A DNA stretch of 64,000 bases from Bacteroidales bacterium (GTDB taxonomy: Bacteria; Bacteroidota; Bacteroidia; Bacteroidales; F082): contig JAUYGX010000057.1 in assembly GCA_030690365.1 (NCBI GenBank), forward strand, positions 32,372-96,371. The letters are read 5' to 3'. Both the position numbers and the translations under genes were made by a program. The notes under the pieces were generated by a model. It saw nothing but the letters and a program-made list of their open reading frames with translations. It made no database searches and was not told where the DNA came from. Positions 36,765-45,841 of this stretch are shown here, piece after piece (the first letter of the stretch is position 1; every line of letters starts with the position of its first letter).

Positions 36765-37583
36765 TTATAATGTCACCACTTCGGCAACCATATTTTTAAT
36801 TAGTTCAATTAATTTTGGTGTCACCCGACCTACTGCATCTATCACTTCCTGATGCGAAATCTCAATGATTTTGCCTTCTACACCTAAATCGGAAATTACG
36901 GAAACAGCGAAAACAGGCAACCGCATATGACGCGCCACAATCACTTCCGGAACGGTAGACATGCCAACGGCATCCGCGCCCAGTGTTTTAATGTATTTGT
37001 ATTCGGCAAGTGTTTCGTAGGTAGGTCCGCTAACGCCCGCATACACACCCGTTCTGTAATGGATTCCCAAATGGCGGGCATTTTTTTTGGCAATGGTCAA
37101 CAATTGCTTATCGTAAGCTTCGCTCATATCGACGAACCGGGGACCAAATTCTTCCATATTTGGTCCGATAAGCGGATTGGGCATCAGGTTGATATGATCG
37201 GTAATTAACATCAGATCGCCCACCTCGAAGTTCTCGTTAACGCCACCGCTGGCGTTTGAAACAAACAGGTATTTTATCCCCAGCCTGTGCATCACCCTGA
37301 CGGGGAAGGTTACTTCCTGCATGTTGTATCCTTCGTAATAGTGAAATCTTCCCTGCATGGCTACCACATGAACGCCGTTGAGGAGACCGAAAATCAATTG
37401 ACCCTGATGACCTTTCACGGTGGAAACCGGAAAGTGTGGAATGGTGTGATACGGGATGGTTACAAGCGGTTCAATTTCGGTAGCTAAATCACCAAGACCT
37501 GAGCCAAGGATGATCCCGATTACGGGGTCAACAGTTATCTTTTGGCGAATAAATTCAACCGTTTCTGCTATTCTCTTCAACAT
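36765..37583 (-). CDS. punA: purine nucleoside phosphorylase
   Basis: A 272-residue trimeric-type (class I) PNP that phosphorolyses guanosine/inosine. Motifs: ILGSGLGDL (~25), VKGHQGQLIFG (~58), MQGRFHYYEGYN (~75), VSNASGGVN (~108), GVYAGVSGPTYETLAEYK (~183-200) and GADAVGMSTVPEVIVARH (~207). It is embedded between lpxK and lpxH; its first 29 bases overlap the end of lpxK. Confidence 0.95.
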   Translation of the reverse strand: MLKRIAETVEFIRQKITVDPVIGIILGSGLGDLATEIEPLVTIPYHTIPHFPVSTVKGHQGQLIFGLLNGVHVVAMQGRFHYYEGYNMQEVTFPVRVMHRLGIKYLFVSNASGGVNENFEVGDLMLITDHINLMPNPLIGPNMEEFGPRFVDMSEAYDKQLLTIAKKNARHLGIHYRTGVYAGVSGPTYETLAEYKYIKTLGADAVGMSTVPEVIVARHMRLPVFAVSVISDLGVEGKIIEISHQEVIDAVGRVTPKLIELIKNMVAEVVTL

Positions 37584-38622
37584 ATTTCTTTAATTGGTTT
37601 GATAAATTTGTTTCATCAAGCCCATGCATTTTCATCTCGATAGGGATATAAAACAAAGGTAGATTTTTGAGTTCGCTAAAGTAATCAGAATTAAGCAAAC
37701 GCATGGCATCTTTTTCGGTGGTAACAAGAATTTTATTTCCGGCGAATGTATCTTCAAAAGTCTTTCGGATATGTTCTAAATCCTTGCGTTTAAACTGATA
37801 ATGATCAGGATAATCGAGCACTATCAGTTCGGTGCATAAATCGCGCAGGTATTCCTGAAATGGATAACTGTTGGCAATACCGGCAAACATAACGATGGTA
37901 CGAACCTGGTTAACCCATTTATATTTTGAATCTTCAACAAATGGAATGGCTTTGCCGTAGGTGATATACGAAAAATAAAGCGATTGATGCGGCAACAGAT
38001 TGAGTACATGTTTTACCCTACGTTTAGTAATGGGCGAAAGCACCTTGTTTGTTTTGGTGACAACCACAATATCTGCCCGCCTGGCCTGAGCCACCACATC
38101 GCGCAAACCACCTACCGGCAACAAATAATCCTCGTTGTATAGTTTATGGATATCGGTGAGCAGGATGGAAAGTCCTGGTTGGATATATCTGTGTTGAAAA
38201 ACGTCGTCAAGCAATATCAATTCGAGGTTGGCATCATCTTCGGTCAGATTCTTAACTCCATCCACCCGATCTTCATCAACGGCCACTTTTACCTTGCCTT
38301 CAAATTTTCGTAGGTATTGCATGGGTTCGTCACCAATGTCGGTGTGGCTGGAATATTGATTCCCAAAAAGAAATCCCTTGGTTTTACGGCCGTATCCCCT
38401 GCTTAATACCGATACTTTATAATTGTCGGAAAACATCCTGATCAGGTATTCAACAAAAGGTGTTTTGCCGGTTCCCCCCAGACTCAGGTTACCAACACCT
38501 ATCATAGGTATATTAAAAGTAGTTGATTTTAGTACCCCAAGGTGGAACAACCAGTGTCTAAACCTTATGGCCAGGCCGTAAATCCAGGCAAACGGAAACA
38601 GAATAATTTTCCAGGAGTTCAT
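37555..38622 (-). CDS. lpxK: tetraacyldisaccharide 4'-kinase
   Basis: A 355-residue membrane-anchored kinase that phosphorylates the 4' position of the lipid A disaccharide. It has an N-terminal hydrophobic segment (IILFPFAWIYGLAIRF), Walker A VGNLSLGGTGKTPFVEYL (~42-59), VLSRGYGRKTKGF (~73), GDEPMQYLRK (~97) and the Asp pair LLDDVFQHRYI (~140). Its end overlaps punA by 29 bases, implying translational coupling. With lpxH nearby and lpxC/lpxA 5 kb away, the window holds much of the Raetz pathway. Confidence 0.92.
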   Translation of the reverse strand: MNSWKIILFPFAWIYGLAIRFRHWLFHLGVLKSTTFNIPMIGVGNLSLGGTGKTPFVEYLIRMFSDNYKVSVLSRGYGRKTKGFLFGNQYSSHTDIGDEPMQYLRKFEGKVKVAVDEDRVDGVKNLTEDDANLELILLDDVFQHRYIQPGLSILLTDIHKLYNEDYLLPVGGLRDVVAQARRADIVVVTKTNKVLSPITKRRVKHVLNLLPHQSLYFSYITYGKAIPFVEDSKYKWVNQVRTIVMFAGIANSYPFQEYLRDLCTELIVLDYPDHYQFKRKDLEHIRKTFEDTFAGNKILVTTEKDAMRLLNSDYFSELKNLPLFYIPIEMKMHGLDETNLSNQLKKYVEENSRNG

Positions 38623-38684
38623 CCGCTATATTTTAATATTAACCTTTTACCTTTAATAAACGACCACAAAATTCCAATTGTTAG

Positions 38685-38692
38685 TATCTTTG
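38685..38692 (+). promoter_or_regulatory. -7 box upstream of the Nif3-like gene
   Basis: TATCTTTG, exact for TAnnTTTG, 71 bases before ATG 38764. A 13-codon reading frame (38708-38749) lies in the leader. Confidence 0.4.
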
Positions 38693-38763
38693 AAAATCCA
38701 AAATTATATGAGTGCACTAAAATACAAAAAATTAGATGAATCAAAATAAAGTTATTGTAAAGT

Positions 38764-39864
38764 ATGTCCATGAAACTTAGCGAACTGATAACATACCTCG
38801 AAGAAATTGCACCATTATCATTGCAGGAAACCTACGACAACTCAGGACTACTGATTGGAACCCCTGACAAATCAATCCATAAGGCCCTGCTCACTTTGGA
38901 TGTTACCAACGAGGTGGTCGAAGAGGCTGTTCTGCTTCATTGCGATGTGATTATTGCGCATCACCCACTGATTTTCAAGGGTATAAAAAAGCTCACCGGA
39001 AGCAATGATACCGAACGATCGATACTGAAAGCCATTAAAGCCGACATCGCTATTTATGCCATTCATACTAATCTGGACAATGTTTTTCATGGAGTGAATA
39101 ACATGCTGGCCGGTAAACTGGGCCTGAGAAATCTGAAAATATTATCTGCAAAATATCATCAATTAAAAAAAATAGTGACATTCTGCCCGGTTGATCAGGC
39201 AGACCAGGTCAGGGAAGCCATGTTTAATGCCGGGGCCGGAAAAATCGGAAATTATGACCATTGCAGTTTTAATCAGCAAGGTACCGGGACATTCAAAGGA
39301 AACGAAAACACAGACCCATATGTTGGGAAACCGGGCATTTTGCATGAAGAAGCAGAAACCCGTATCGAAACCATCGTACCCGCCTATTTGGTTAAACCAA
39401 CCATTATCGCATTGATTGAAGCGCATCCTTACGAAGAAGTGGCTTATGACATTTATCCGCTTGAAAATAAATTTGAAGCCATTGGTAGTGGCATGATTGG
39501 CGAATTGGCAGAACCAATTCCTGCAAGAGATTTTTTGTTAAACGTGAAAAATGCATTGGGCTGCGAGTACATTAAGCATAACAAACTTGTTGACAGACAT
39601 GTGTTGAAAGTTGCGGTTTGCGGGGGAAGCGGAAGTTTTTTAATTGATGAAGCCTTTCGGGCCAAAGCCGATGTCTTTGTTACCGGAGACATAAAATATC
39701 ACGAATATTATGAACACTTTGGTCAAATGACCATCGTAGATGCCGGGCACTTCGAAACCGAACAAGGCATAAAAGAATTACTAGAGGGCTTGATAACCAA
39801 AAAATTTCCTAATTTTGCACTCCAAATTTCAAAAAAGAATATAAACCCTGTTTCCTTTTTGTAA
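38764..39864 (+). CDS. Nif3-like dinuclear metal centre protein
   Basis: A 366-residue Nif3/YbgI/YqfO-family protein, long form. Metal ligands are in VIIAHHPLIFKGIKKL (~60-75), HTNLDNVFHGVNNMLAGKL (~99-117) and the C-terminal DAGHFETEQGIKELL (~325-339). The segment ~125-230 (VTFCPVDQADQVREAM to HPYEEVAYDIYPLEN) is the inserted PII-like domain. The family is widespread but its reaction is not established; GTP cyclohydrolase-like activity has been proposed for relatives. The zinc-ribbon gene follows after 19 bases. Confidence 0.88.
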   Translation: MSMKLSELITYLEEIAPLSLQETYDNSGLLIGTPDKSIHKALLTLDVTNEVVEEAVLLHCDVIIAHHPLIFKGIKKLTGSNDTERSILKAIKADIAIYAIHTNLDNVFHGVNNMLAGKLGLRNLKILSAKYHQLKKIVTFCPVDQADQVREAMFNAGAGKIGNYDHCSFNQQGTGTFKGNENTDPYVGKPGILHEEAETRIETIVPAYLVKPTIIALIEAHPYEEVAYDIYPLENKFEAIGSGMIGELAEPIPARDFLLNVKNALGCEYIKHNKLVDRHVLKVAVCGGSGSFLIDEAFRAKADVFVTGDIKYHEYYEHFGQMTIVDAGHFETEQGIKELLEGLITKKFPNFALQISKKNINPVSFL

Positions 39865-39883
39865 AACTGAAATTTAAGTATAT

Positions 39884-40663
39884 ATGTCAAAAGAAAACGT
39901 AATAAAGGAAGAAGAATTTAGTGTAGAGCAGAAACTAATCGCGCTATATAGTCTTCAGCAAATTGATTCGCAAATCGATAAAATTAAAATTATCCGTGGT
40001 GAATTACCTCTTGAAGTAGAAGACCTGGAAGATGAAATTGCAGGGTTAAGAACGCGTATTGCCAACTTCAACGAAGAGGTTGAAATGCACAATCAATCGA
40101 TTTTACAACGTAAAGAAGCTATAAAAGAAAGCCAGAGTCTGATAAAGCGGTACGAAGAACAGCAGCAAAATGTGCGTAACAACCGTGAATACGACTCACT
40201 TACTAAAGAACTTGAATTTCAGACGCTTGAGATTGAATTTTCTGAAAAAAAAATAAAGGAATCAATTTATAAAATTGAAAACCTGAAGGCAGAAATCGAA
40301 ATGGCTGAAAATAAGCTGAAGGAACGCGATATCGACCTAAAATCAAAACAGGATGAGCTCAAGGATATTGTAGCTGAAACTGAAAAGGAAGAATTAAGGA
40401 TGACCGAAAAATCCAGGGAAAACGAAAAATATATCGAAGAACGGTTATTGTCGGCTTACAAACGCATCCGCAAAAATGCCAGAAATGGCTTGGCAGTTGT
40501 GCAGATTGAACGTGATGCTTGCGGTGGTTGCTTTAACAAAATCCCACCTCAACACCAGTTGGATATCAGGGTACACAAAAAAGTGATTGTTTGCGATTAC
40601 TGTGGTCGTATTTTGGTCGATAGCGAGGTAGCCAATTTGGTTGCCGAACAGATGAAAGATTAA
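39884..40663 (+). CDS. coiled-coil protein with C4 zinc ribbon
   Basis: A 259-residue protein: a long alpha-helical coiled coil (~15-190, rich in Glu/Lys/Gln with heptads) ending in a C4-type zinc ribbon, CGGCFNKIPP ... VIVCDYCGRIL (~210-248). This matches the DUF164-type family often found beside Nif3-like genes. The function is unknown, though nucleic-acid or protein binding is plausible. A terminator follows 20 bases downstream. Confidence 0.85.
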   Translation: MSKENVIKEEEFSVEQKLIALYSLQQIDSQIDKIKIIRGELPLEVEDLEDEIAGLRTRIANFNEEVEMHNQSILQRKEAIKESQSLIKRYEEQQQNVRNNREYDSLTKELEFQTLEIEFSEKKIKESIYKIENLKAEIEMAENKLKERDIDLKSKQDELKDIVAETEKEELRMTEKSRENEKYIEERLLSAYKRIRKNARNGLAVVQIERDACGGCFNKIPPQHQLDIRVHKKVIVCDYCGRILVDSEVANLVAEQMKD

Positions 40664-40683
40664 GCCTCTGCCATAAAAACTGC

Positions 40684-40716
40684 AAAAGGAGCGCAATATT
40701 TGTGCTCCTTTTTTTT
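40684..40716 (+). terminator. rho-independent terminator
   Basis: AAAAGGAGCGCA pairs with TGTGCTCCTTTT (from 40701), with one mismatch or wobble, followed by a long T-run. It ends the Nif3/zinc-ribbon unit. Confidence 0.8.
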
Positions 40717-40745
40717 ATGTAATTTTAGACCCACAAATCCAATTT

Positions 40746-42206
40746 ATGTCCCGACTACTCCTATTACTTTTTTTAATATCCGGTTACGCACAGGCACAGT
40801 CACCTGGAAATTTCACGCCAGAGGTAGCCAATGCCTATGAATTGGTACTATCGTTGCGCTTTGATGAAGCCAATAAATCAATTGAATCAGCCAGGAAAAA
40901 CGACCCTGAAAACGAGCTTTACTATTATCTGGAAAACTACATGGACTTTTTGTCCACTTTTATCAGTGAGAATGAAGAGGTGCATTCATTGCAATTGGAT
41001 CATCAGTCGGAACGCCTTCAGGTTTTTGAAAAAATGGATGATCGAAATCCGTTTAAGAATTATTTGATTGCCAATGTAAATCTTCAAAGTGCAGTGGCGC
41101 GACTTAAATTTGGAGAATATTTCAACGCCGCTTTCGATTTTAACCGGGCCTACAAGAAAATCAATCAAAACGCCAACGATTTTCCTGAATTTTTTCCCAA
41201 CCTAATCACCCTTGGCGTTGTGCATGCCATGTTGGGCGTGGTACCCGAGAACTATCAGTGGTTAATTGGCATTGTCAACATGTCAGGTACGGTGGACCAG
41301 GGCCGTAGCGAACTTCATCATGCTTTGAGGGCGTGCCGCATCACACCTGGTTTTGAAGTGATGGAAGACGAAATCCGGTTTTATCTGAGTTTCATCAACA
41401 TCAATCTGTACAACCAGGGAATCGCCAAAGACAACCTAAGCCATCCCGACAACAATAATTTACTTTTTAAATACCTCACCATCAATATTTTGATGAAGGA
41501 AGGCAAGAATGATCAAGCACTGGCTATTTTTTCTGGAATAAACGACACCATCAGGTATTATCCATTTTATTACCTGAGCTACCTTAGGGCCGAATGCCTG
41601 ATCCGAAAAGGAAATTACCGGCAGGCAGATGAGAATTATCAAATCTTTATTACCAACTTCAAGGGCAAAAATTACCTGAAGGATGCCAAACGCAAGCAAG
41701 CCTGGTGCCGGTTGTTGCAGGATGGTAACGAAAATTATTTACAAACCCTGGCAGAAGTAAAGGGCATTGGATATTTAGAGGTAGGCATTGATAAAGAGGC
41801 TGAAAATGAGGCTAAAAATGGGCTGATTCCAGATACCACCTTACTAAAAAGCAGGTTGCTTTTTGATGGTGGATATTATATTGAAGCCATGACGCAATTA
41901 AACAATACACAAAATCTCAATCAGGCAGAAGAAGTCGAAAAACAATACAGGATGGCACGCATTGCCCATAAAAAAGGTGAAATCGCCAAAGCCAAAGCTG
42001 AATATTCAAAAACCATTGAAATGGGCAAAAACATGGATTTGTATTATGCTGCCAATTCGGCACTCCTTTTGGGAAATATTTTCGAAAACGAGGGAAACAA
42101 AGAAAAGGCGGCTGAGATGTACCGTTTGTGCTTGTCGCTTGATTTTACAACCTATCGGAACAGTATACGCGGATTGGCAAAACAGCACCTGAGTTCACTT
42201 GAATAG
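40746..42206 (+). CDS. exported tetratricopeptide-repeat protein
   Basis: A 486-residue protein with a signal peptide (LLLLLFLISGYAQAQ) and TPR-type helix pairs throughout. Clear examples are ELVLSLRFDEANKSIESARK (~30-49), LIRKGNYRQADENYQIFITN (~287-306), ARIAHKKGEIAKAKAEYSKT (~406-425) and LLGNIFENEGNKEKAAEMYR (~440-459). TPRs mediate protein contacts, and a periplasmic scaffold role is likely. No enzymatic domain is visible. Confidence 0.8.
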   Translation: MSRLLLLLFLISGYAQAQSPGNFTPEVANAYELVLSLRFDEANKSIESARKNDPENELYYYLENYMDFLSTFISENEEVHSLQLDHQSERLQVFEKMDDRNPFKNYLIANVNLQSAVARLKFGEYFNAAFDFNRAYKKINQNANDFPEFFPNLITLGVVHAMLGVVPENYQWLIGIVNMSGTVDQGRSELHHALRACRITPGFEVMEDEIRFYLSFININLYNQGIAKDNLSHPDNNNLLFKYLTINILMKEGKNDQALAIFSGINDTIRYYPFYYLSYLRAECLIRKGNYRQADENYQIFITNFKGKNYLKDAKRKQAWCRLLQDGNENYLQTLAEVKGIGYLEVGIDKEAENEAKNGLIPDTTLLKSRLLFDGGYYIEAMTQLNNTQNLNQAEEVEKQYRMARIAHKKGEIAKAKAEYSKTIEMGKNMDLYYAANSALLLGNIFENEGNKEKAAEMYRLCLSLDFTTYRNSIRGLAKQHLSSLE

Positions 42207-42229
42207 CAGACCCAGGTGCATTTCAGTAT

Positions 42230-42730
42230 CTATTTCAGAATGGCCAACGCTTTTTCGTAATCAGGTTCGTCAACGATTTCAGGAACCTGCTGGGTATAAA
42301 TCACATTTCCTTCTTCATCCACTATGACCACGGCACGCGATTCAAGTCCGGCCATAGGGCTATCGATGATCTCAACTCCGTAGGCTTTTCCGAAAGCACC
42401 AGTCCGAAAATCTGATAAGGTGATTACATTGTCAAGACCTTCGGCACCACAAAAACGTGCCTGTGCAAAGGGCAAATCCTTCGAAATACACAACACCCTG
42501 GTGTTTTCAAGGTCGTTGGCTTCCTGGTTAAACCTTCGTACCGAGGCAGCGCAGGTACCAGTATCCAGACTTGGAAAAATATTAAGCACCAACCGGATTC
42601 CTTTGTAATCGGCCAATGTTTTTACTGAAAGATCTTTAGCTACCAGCTTAAATTCGGGAGCACTGCTTCCCACTCCCGGCAAATTACCAATGGTATTGAT
42701 TTTGTTGCCTTTTAATGTGATTTCCGACAT
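42230..42730 (-). CDS. tpx: thiol peroxidase
   Basis: A 166-residue atypical 2-Cys peroxiredoxin that reduces hydroperoxides with thioredoxin. The Tpx signature [17 protein letters not shown] (~52-68) contains the peroxidatic Cys60-like residue, and the resolving Cys is in [20 protein letters not shown] (~79-98). A typical N-terminus ([15 protein letters not shown]) is present. It is transcribed alone, divergent from lpxC. Confidence 0.95.
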   Translation of the reverse strand: MSEITLKGNKINTIGNLPGVGSSAPEFKLVAKDLSVKTLADYKGIRLVLNIFPSLDTGTCAASVRRFNQEANDLENTRVLCISKDLPFAQARFCGAEGLDNVITLSDFRTGAFGKAYGVEIIDSPMAGLESRAVVIVDEEGNVIYTQQVPEIVDEPDYEKALAILK

Positions 42731-43031
42731 TTTTCTACAATTTAATTTGATGAATTATATATAAAAATGAGCTCTGTCATTTTAGTTCAACTCAAGGTTA
42801 TCAAAAATAATGCCGCCATCAGCTATTACCACCAATGGGATTTGACATTTAAGAAAAGTTTAACTTTCACACCTCTACTTCGGCTTATAGAGATTTCGCA
42901 GAGGATCAGTTCAGATTGACTTTTATCTGTATCTGAGGGCTAAAACGTCCAATTCTGAATTTGTAAATGGATGAATAAAATTGATTACTTTTGCAAAAAT
43001 TCTGGACTTACATCAAACCATTTTGCAGTAG
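42731..43031. other. divergent intergenic region, tpx/lpxC
   Basis: About 300 bases without a gene. It contains the lpxC promoter (42960-42993). Toward tpx I see no clear TAnnTTTG box on the minus strand, and no repeat or hairpin stands out. Confidence 0.6.
42960..42993 (+). promoter_or_regulatory. lpxC promoter
   Basis: TTTG (42960-42963), 22 bases, then TACTTTTG (42986-42993), matching the Bacteroidota -33/-7 consensus apart from a slightly long spacer. The lpxC ATG is 38 bases downstream. Confidence 0.55.
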
Positions 43032-43946
43032 ATGACAGAAGCTCAAAAAACTATACATCAGTCTATTTCGGTTAAAGGTAACGGATTGCACACAGGACAA
43101 ACCGGCACCCTGACCTTTCATCCGGCCCCGGTTGACCATGGAATTAAATTCAGAAGGGTGGATCTCGAATCGAAACCAATCATCGAAGCCAACATCGATT
43201 TTGTAGTAAGTACCGCCAGAGGCACCACGCTGGGTAAAGATAACGTACTCATTTATACCATAGAACACGTATTGGCCGCGTTAACAGGGCTTGGTATTGA
43301 TAACGTACTCATTGATGTGGATGTGGAGGAAATTCCAATTATGGATGGTTCTTCCAGACTCTTCATCAACGCGCTCAAGGAGGCTGGCATCAAGGAGATG
43401 GATGCTGACAAGGATTATCTGGTGATTACCGAAACCATCGTACACGAAATCCCATCGAAGAAAATCAAGATGATCATCGAGCCGGCAGATTATTTTTCAA
43501 TTGATGTGGAAATTGACTACGAAACCGAAGTTTTAGGTTATCAAAATGCACAACTAAACCACCTGGATGATTTTGAGAAGGAAATTGCTCCGTGCCGGAC
43601 TTTCGTATTCCTGCACGAACTTGAATTTCTTCTTCTGAACAACCTCATTAAAGGTGGCGATTTAAGTAACGCCATCGTATTTATGAACAGGCAGGTTAGC
43701 CAGGAGGAACTCGACAGACTGGCCATGGTGTTTAATAAGCCAACGGTAAAAGTGAAGGAAAATGGCATTTTGAATAACTTGCAATTACATTTTGAAAATG
43801 AGCCCGCCCGTCATAAACTTTTGGATGTAATTGGAGATTTAACCTTGCTCGGAAAGCCGATAAAAGGGAAAATTACTGCCTATCGACCCGGACACCAGAC
43901 AAATACTGAATTCGCCAGAATCATTAAAGATACCTTAAAAGTATAG
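43032..43946 (+). CDS. lpxC: UDP-3-O-acyl-N-acetylglucosamine deacetylase
   Basis: A 304-residue zinc deacetylase catalysing the committed step of lipid A synthesis. Key segments: SVKGNGLHTGQTG at the start, YTIEHVLAALTGLGIDNV (~76-93, zinc His), VEEIPIMDGSSRLF (~98-111), CRTFVFLHELEFL (~188) and RHKLLDVIGDLTLLGKPIKG (~258-277, zinc His and Asp). In many Bacteroidota this enzyme is fused to FabZ. Here it ends with TAG and fabZ starts 2 bases later in another frame. The length equals stand-alone LpxC, so it looks complete. Confidence 0.95.
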   Translation: MTEAQKTIHQSISVKGNGLHTGQTGTLTFHPAPVDHGIKFRRVDLESKPIIEANIDFVVSTARGTTLGKDNVLIYTIEHVLAALTGLGIDNVLIDVDVEEIPIMDGSSRLFINALKEAGIKEMDADKDYLVITETIVHEIPSKKIKMIIEPADYFSIDVEIDYETEVLGYQNAQLNHLDDFEKEIAPCRTFVFLHELEFLLLNNLIKGGDLSNAIVFMNRQVSQEELDRLAMVFNKPTVKVKENGILNNLQLHFENEPARHKLLDVIGDLTLLGKPIKGKITAYRPGHQTNTEFARIIKDTLKV

Positions 43947-43948
43947 CT

Positions 43949-44428
43949 ATGATTAAAAAACCACCTTTCGACATTTATGCTGATCCCATTTATGATGTTA
44001 ACCAAATCAAGGCCATATTGCCTCATCGCTCCCCTTTTTTATTGGTTGACAAAGTTTTAGAGATGAGTGACGACCACATTGTTGCCCAAAAAAACGTAAC
44101 AATGGACGAACCCTTTTTTCAGGGTCATTTTCCGGACGAACCTTTGATGCCCGGTGTACTTTTGGTAGAAGCCATGGCACAGGCCGGAGGAATTTTTGTG
44201 TTAAACACTGTTGAAGAGCCTCATTTGTATTCAACTTATTTTCTGAAAATCGATAAAGTCAGGTTCAGAACAAAAGTGGTTCCTGGTGATGTGGTTATCT
44301 TTTCCATTGAGTTAACAGGTCCTATAAAAAGAGGATTCTGCTCCATGCGTGGCGAAGCCTTTGTTGGAAACAAAGTGGTTATGGAAGCCGAACTGATGGC
44401 GCAAATTACTAAGAATAAGCAAAAATAG
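43949..44428 (+). CDS. fabZ: 3-hydroxyacyl-ACP dehydratase
   Basis: A 159-residue hotdog dehydratase that removes water from 3-hydroxyacyl-ACP in fatty acid synthesis. It has ILPHRSPFLLVDKVLEM (~24-40), the catalytic FQGHFPDEPLMPGVLLVEAMAQAGG region (given as FQGHFPDEPLMPGVLL, ~57-72; His60-like and the Glu of VEAMAQ), and the C-terminal strands. The stop-to-start spacing from lpxC is 2 bases, so the two should be translated together. FabZ and LpxC compete for hydroxyacyl-ACP-derived flux, which explains the linkage. Confidence 0.95.
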   Translation: MIKKPPFDIYADPIYDVNQIKAILPHRSPFLLVDKVLEMSDDHIVAQKNVTMDEPFFQGHFPDEPLMPGVLLVEAMAQAGGIFVLNTVEEPHLYSTYFLKIDKVRFRTKVVPGDVVIFSIELTGPIKRGFCSMRGEAFVGNKVVMEAELMAQITKNKQK

Positions 44429-44439
44429 AACTTACCGAC

Positions 44440-45234
44440 ATGAATCAACCGCTAGCATACGTACACCCCCAGGCTAAAATAGCACCAAACGTGGTCATCG
44501 AACCATTTGTAAACATTGAAAAAAACGTTATCATACAAGAAGGCACCTGGATTGGCTCCAATGTTACCATTATGGAAGGGGCCCGCATAGGTAAAAATTG
44601 CCGCATATTTCCCGGAGCGGTGATTTCTGCTATTCCGCAGGATTTAAAATTTGCCGGTGAAGACACTACCGTGAAGATTGGGGATAATGTAACCATCCGC
44701 GAATTTGTGACCATCAACCGTGGAACAAAAGCCAACATGGAAACTGTAATCGGTGATAACTGTTTGCTGATGGCCTATGTTCATGTAGCACACGACTGCA
44801 TTCTCGGACACAATGTTATCCTGGCCAACGCCTGTACCCTTGGCGGCCACATCACTATTGACGACTGGGCCATCATCGGTGGATTGGCAGCCGTTCATCA
44901 GTTTGTCCATGTTGGAAAACACGCCATGATTTCCGGTGGAGGTATGGCACGCAAAGATGTACCGCCATTTACCAAGGCAGGCCGTGAACCTCTTTCCTAC
45001 GCGGGAGTAAACTCAATTGGGCTACGTCGCAGAGGTTATACCAACGAACGCATCAATGCAATTCAGGATATTTACCGCATCATTTTCCTAAAAGGTAACA
45101 ACATCAGCCAGTCGATCAACTATATTGAAGCCAATGTACCGGCCACCGACGACCGCGATGAAATCCTGAGTTTTATTGCCAATTCTCAAAGAGGTATTAT
45201 GAGAGGCTATACCAGTATGAAAGACAGAATATAA
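44440..45234 (+). CDS. lpxA: UDP-N-acetylglucosamine acyltransferase
   Basis: A 264-residue left-handed beta-helix acyltransferase, first enzyme of lipid A synthesis. Hexapeptide repeats run from ~5 to ~185. The catalytic His is in LLMAYVHVAHDCILGHNVIL (~108-127), and GGLAAVHQFVHVGKHAMISG (~146-165) and SIGLRRRGYTNERINAIQ (~189-206) are typical. It begins 11 bases after fabZ. Confidence 0.96.
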   Translation: MNQPLAYVHPQAKIAPNVVIEPFVNIEKNVIIQEGTWIGSNVTIMEGARIGKNCRIFPGAVISAIPQDLKFAGEDTTVKIGDNVTIREFVTINRGTKANMETVIGDNCLLMAYVHVAHDCILGHNVILANACTLGGHITIDDWAIIGGLAAVHQFVHVGKHAMISGGGMARKDVPPFTKAGREPLSYAGVNSIGLRRRGYTNERINAIQDIYRIIFLKGNNISQSINYIEANVPATDDRDEILSFIANSQRGIMRGYTSMKDRI

Positions 45235-45272
45235 GATCCTACTATAATTATCAAATGTAAAATATAAGTCAA

Positions 45273-45839
45273 ATGGCAACAACCGCAGATTTCAGAAACG
45301 GGTTAATTATTGAGTACAACGGTGAACTTTGGGCTATAGCTGAATTTCAGCATGTTAAACCAGGCAAAGGACCCGCCTTTGTGCGTACCAAATTAAAAAA
45401 CGTAATTACAGGGAAGGTAATCCCGAACACTTTCACCTCCGGTGTTAAAATCAACATTCAAAGGGTGGAAAGAAGAACATACCAGTATCTATACAATGAA
45501 GGCGACACCTATCATTTTATGAACAGTGAAACTTTTGAGCAAACCTTTATCAACAAAGACATGATTCCGGCTCCTCAATTGCTGAAGGAAGGCCAGGAAG
45601 TTACTATTTCTTATCATGCTGAAAACGATACGCCGATGACCTGTGAGATGCCCACATACGTGATTCTACAGGTAACCTACACCGAACCGGGCGACAGAGG
45701 GAATACAGCCACCAATACTTTTAAGGATGCGGAAACCGAAACTGGTGCTATCATAAAAGTTCCTTTGTTTATCAACGAAGGCGATAAAGTTAAGATCGAT
45801 ACCCGCACCGGGGAATATTCAGAACGCGTTAAAGAATAA
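45273..45839 (+). CDS. efp: elongation factor P
   Basis: A 188-residue EF-P, which relieves ribosome stalling at polyproline stretches. Domain I has the tip loop HVKPGKGPAFVRTKLKN (~27-43) with Lys32 at the usual modification site. The loop with Pro after Gly is of the type not modified by the E. coli EpmA system. GDTYHFMNSETFEQ (~72) and the C-terminal KVPLFINEGDKVKIDTRTGEY (~163) complete the three OB-like domains. It sits between lpxA and an lpxD-like gene. Confidence 0.96.
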   Translation: MATTADFRNGLIIEYNGELWAIAEFQHVKPGKGPAFVRTKLKNVITGKVIPNTFTSGVKINIQRVERRTYQYLYNEGDTYHFMNSETFEQTFINKDMIPAPQLLKEGQEVTISYHAENDTPMTCEMPTYVILQVTYTEPGDRGNTATNTFKDAETETGAIIKVPLFINEGDKVKIDTRTGEYSERVKE

Positions 45840-45841
45840 GT

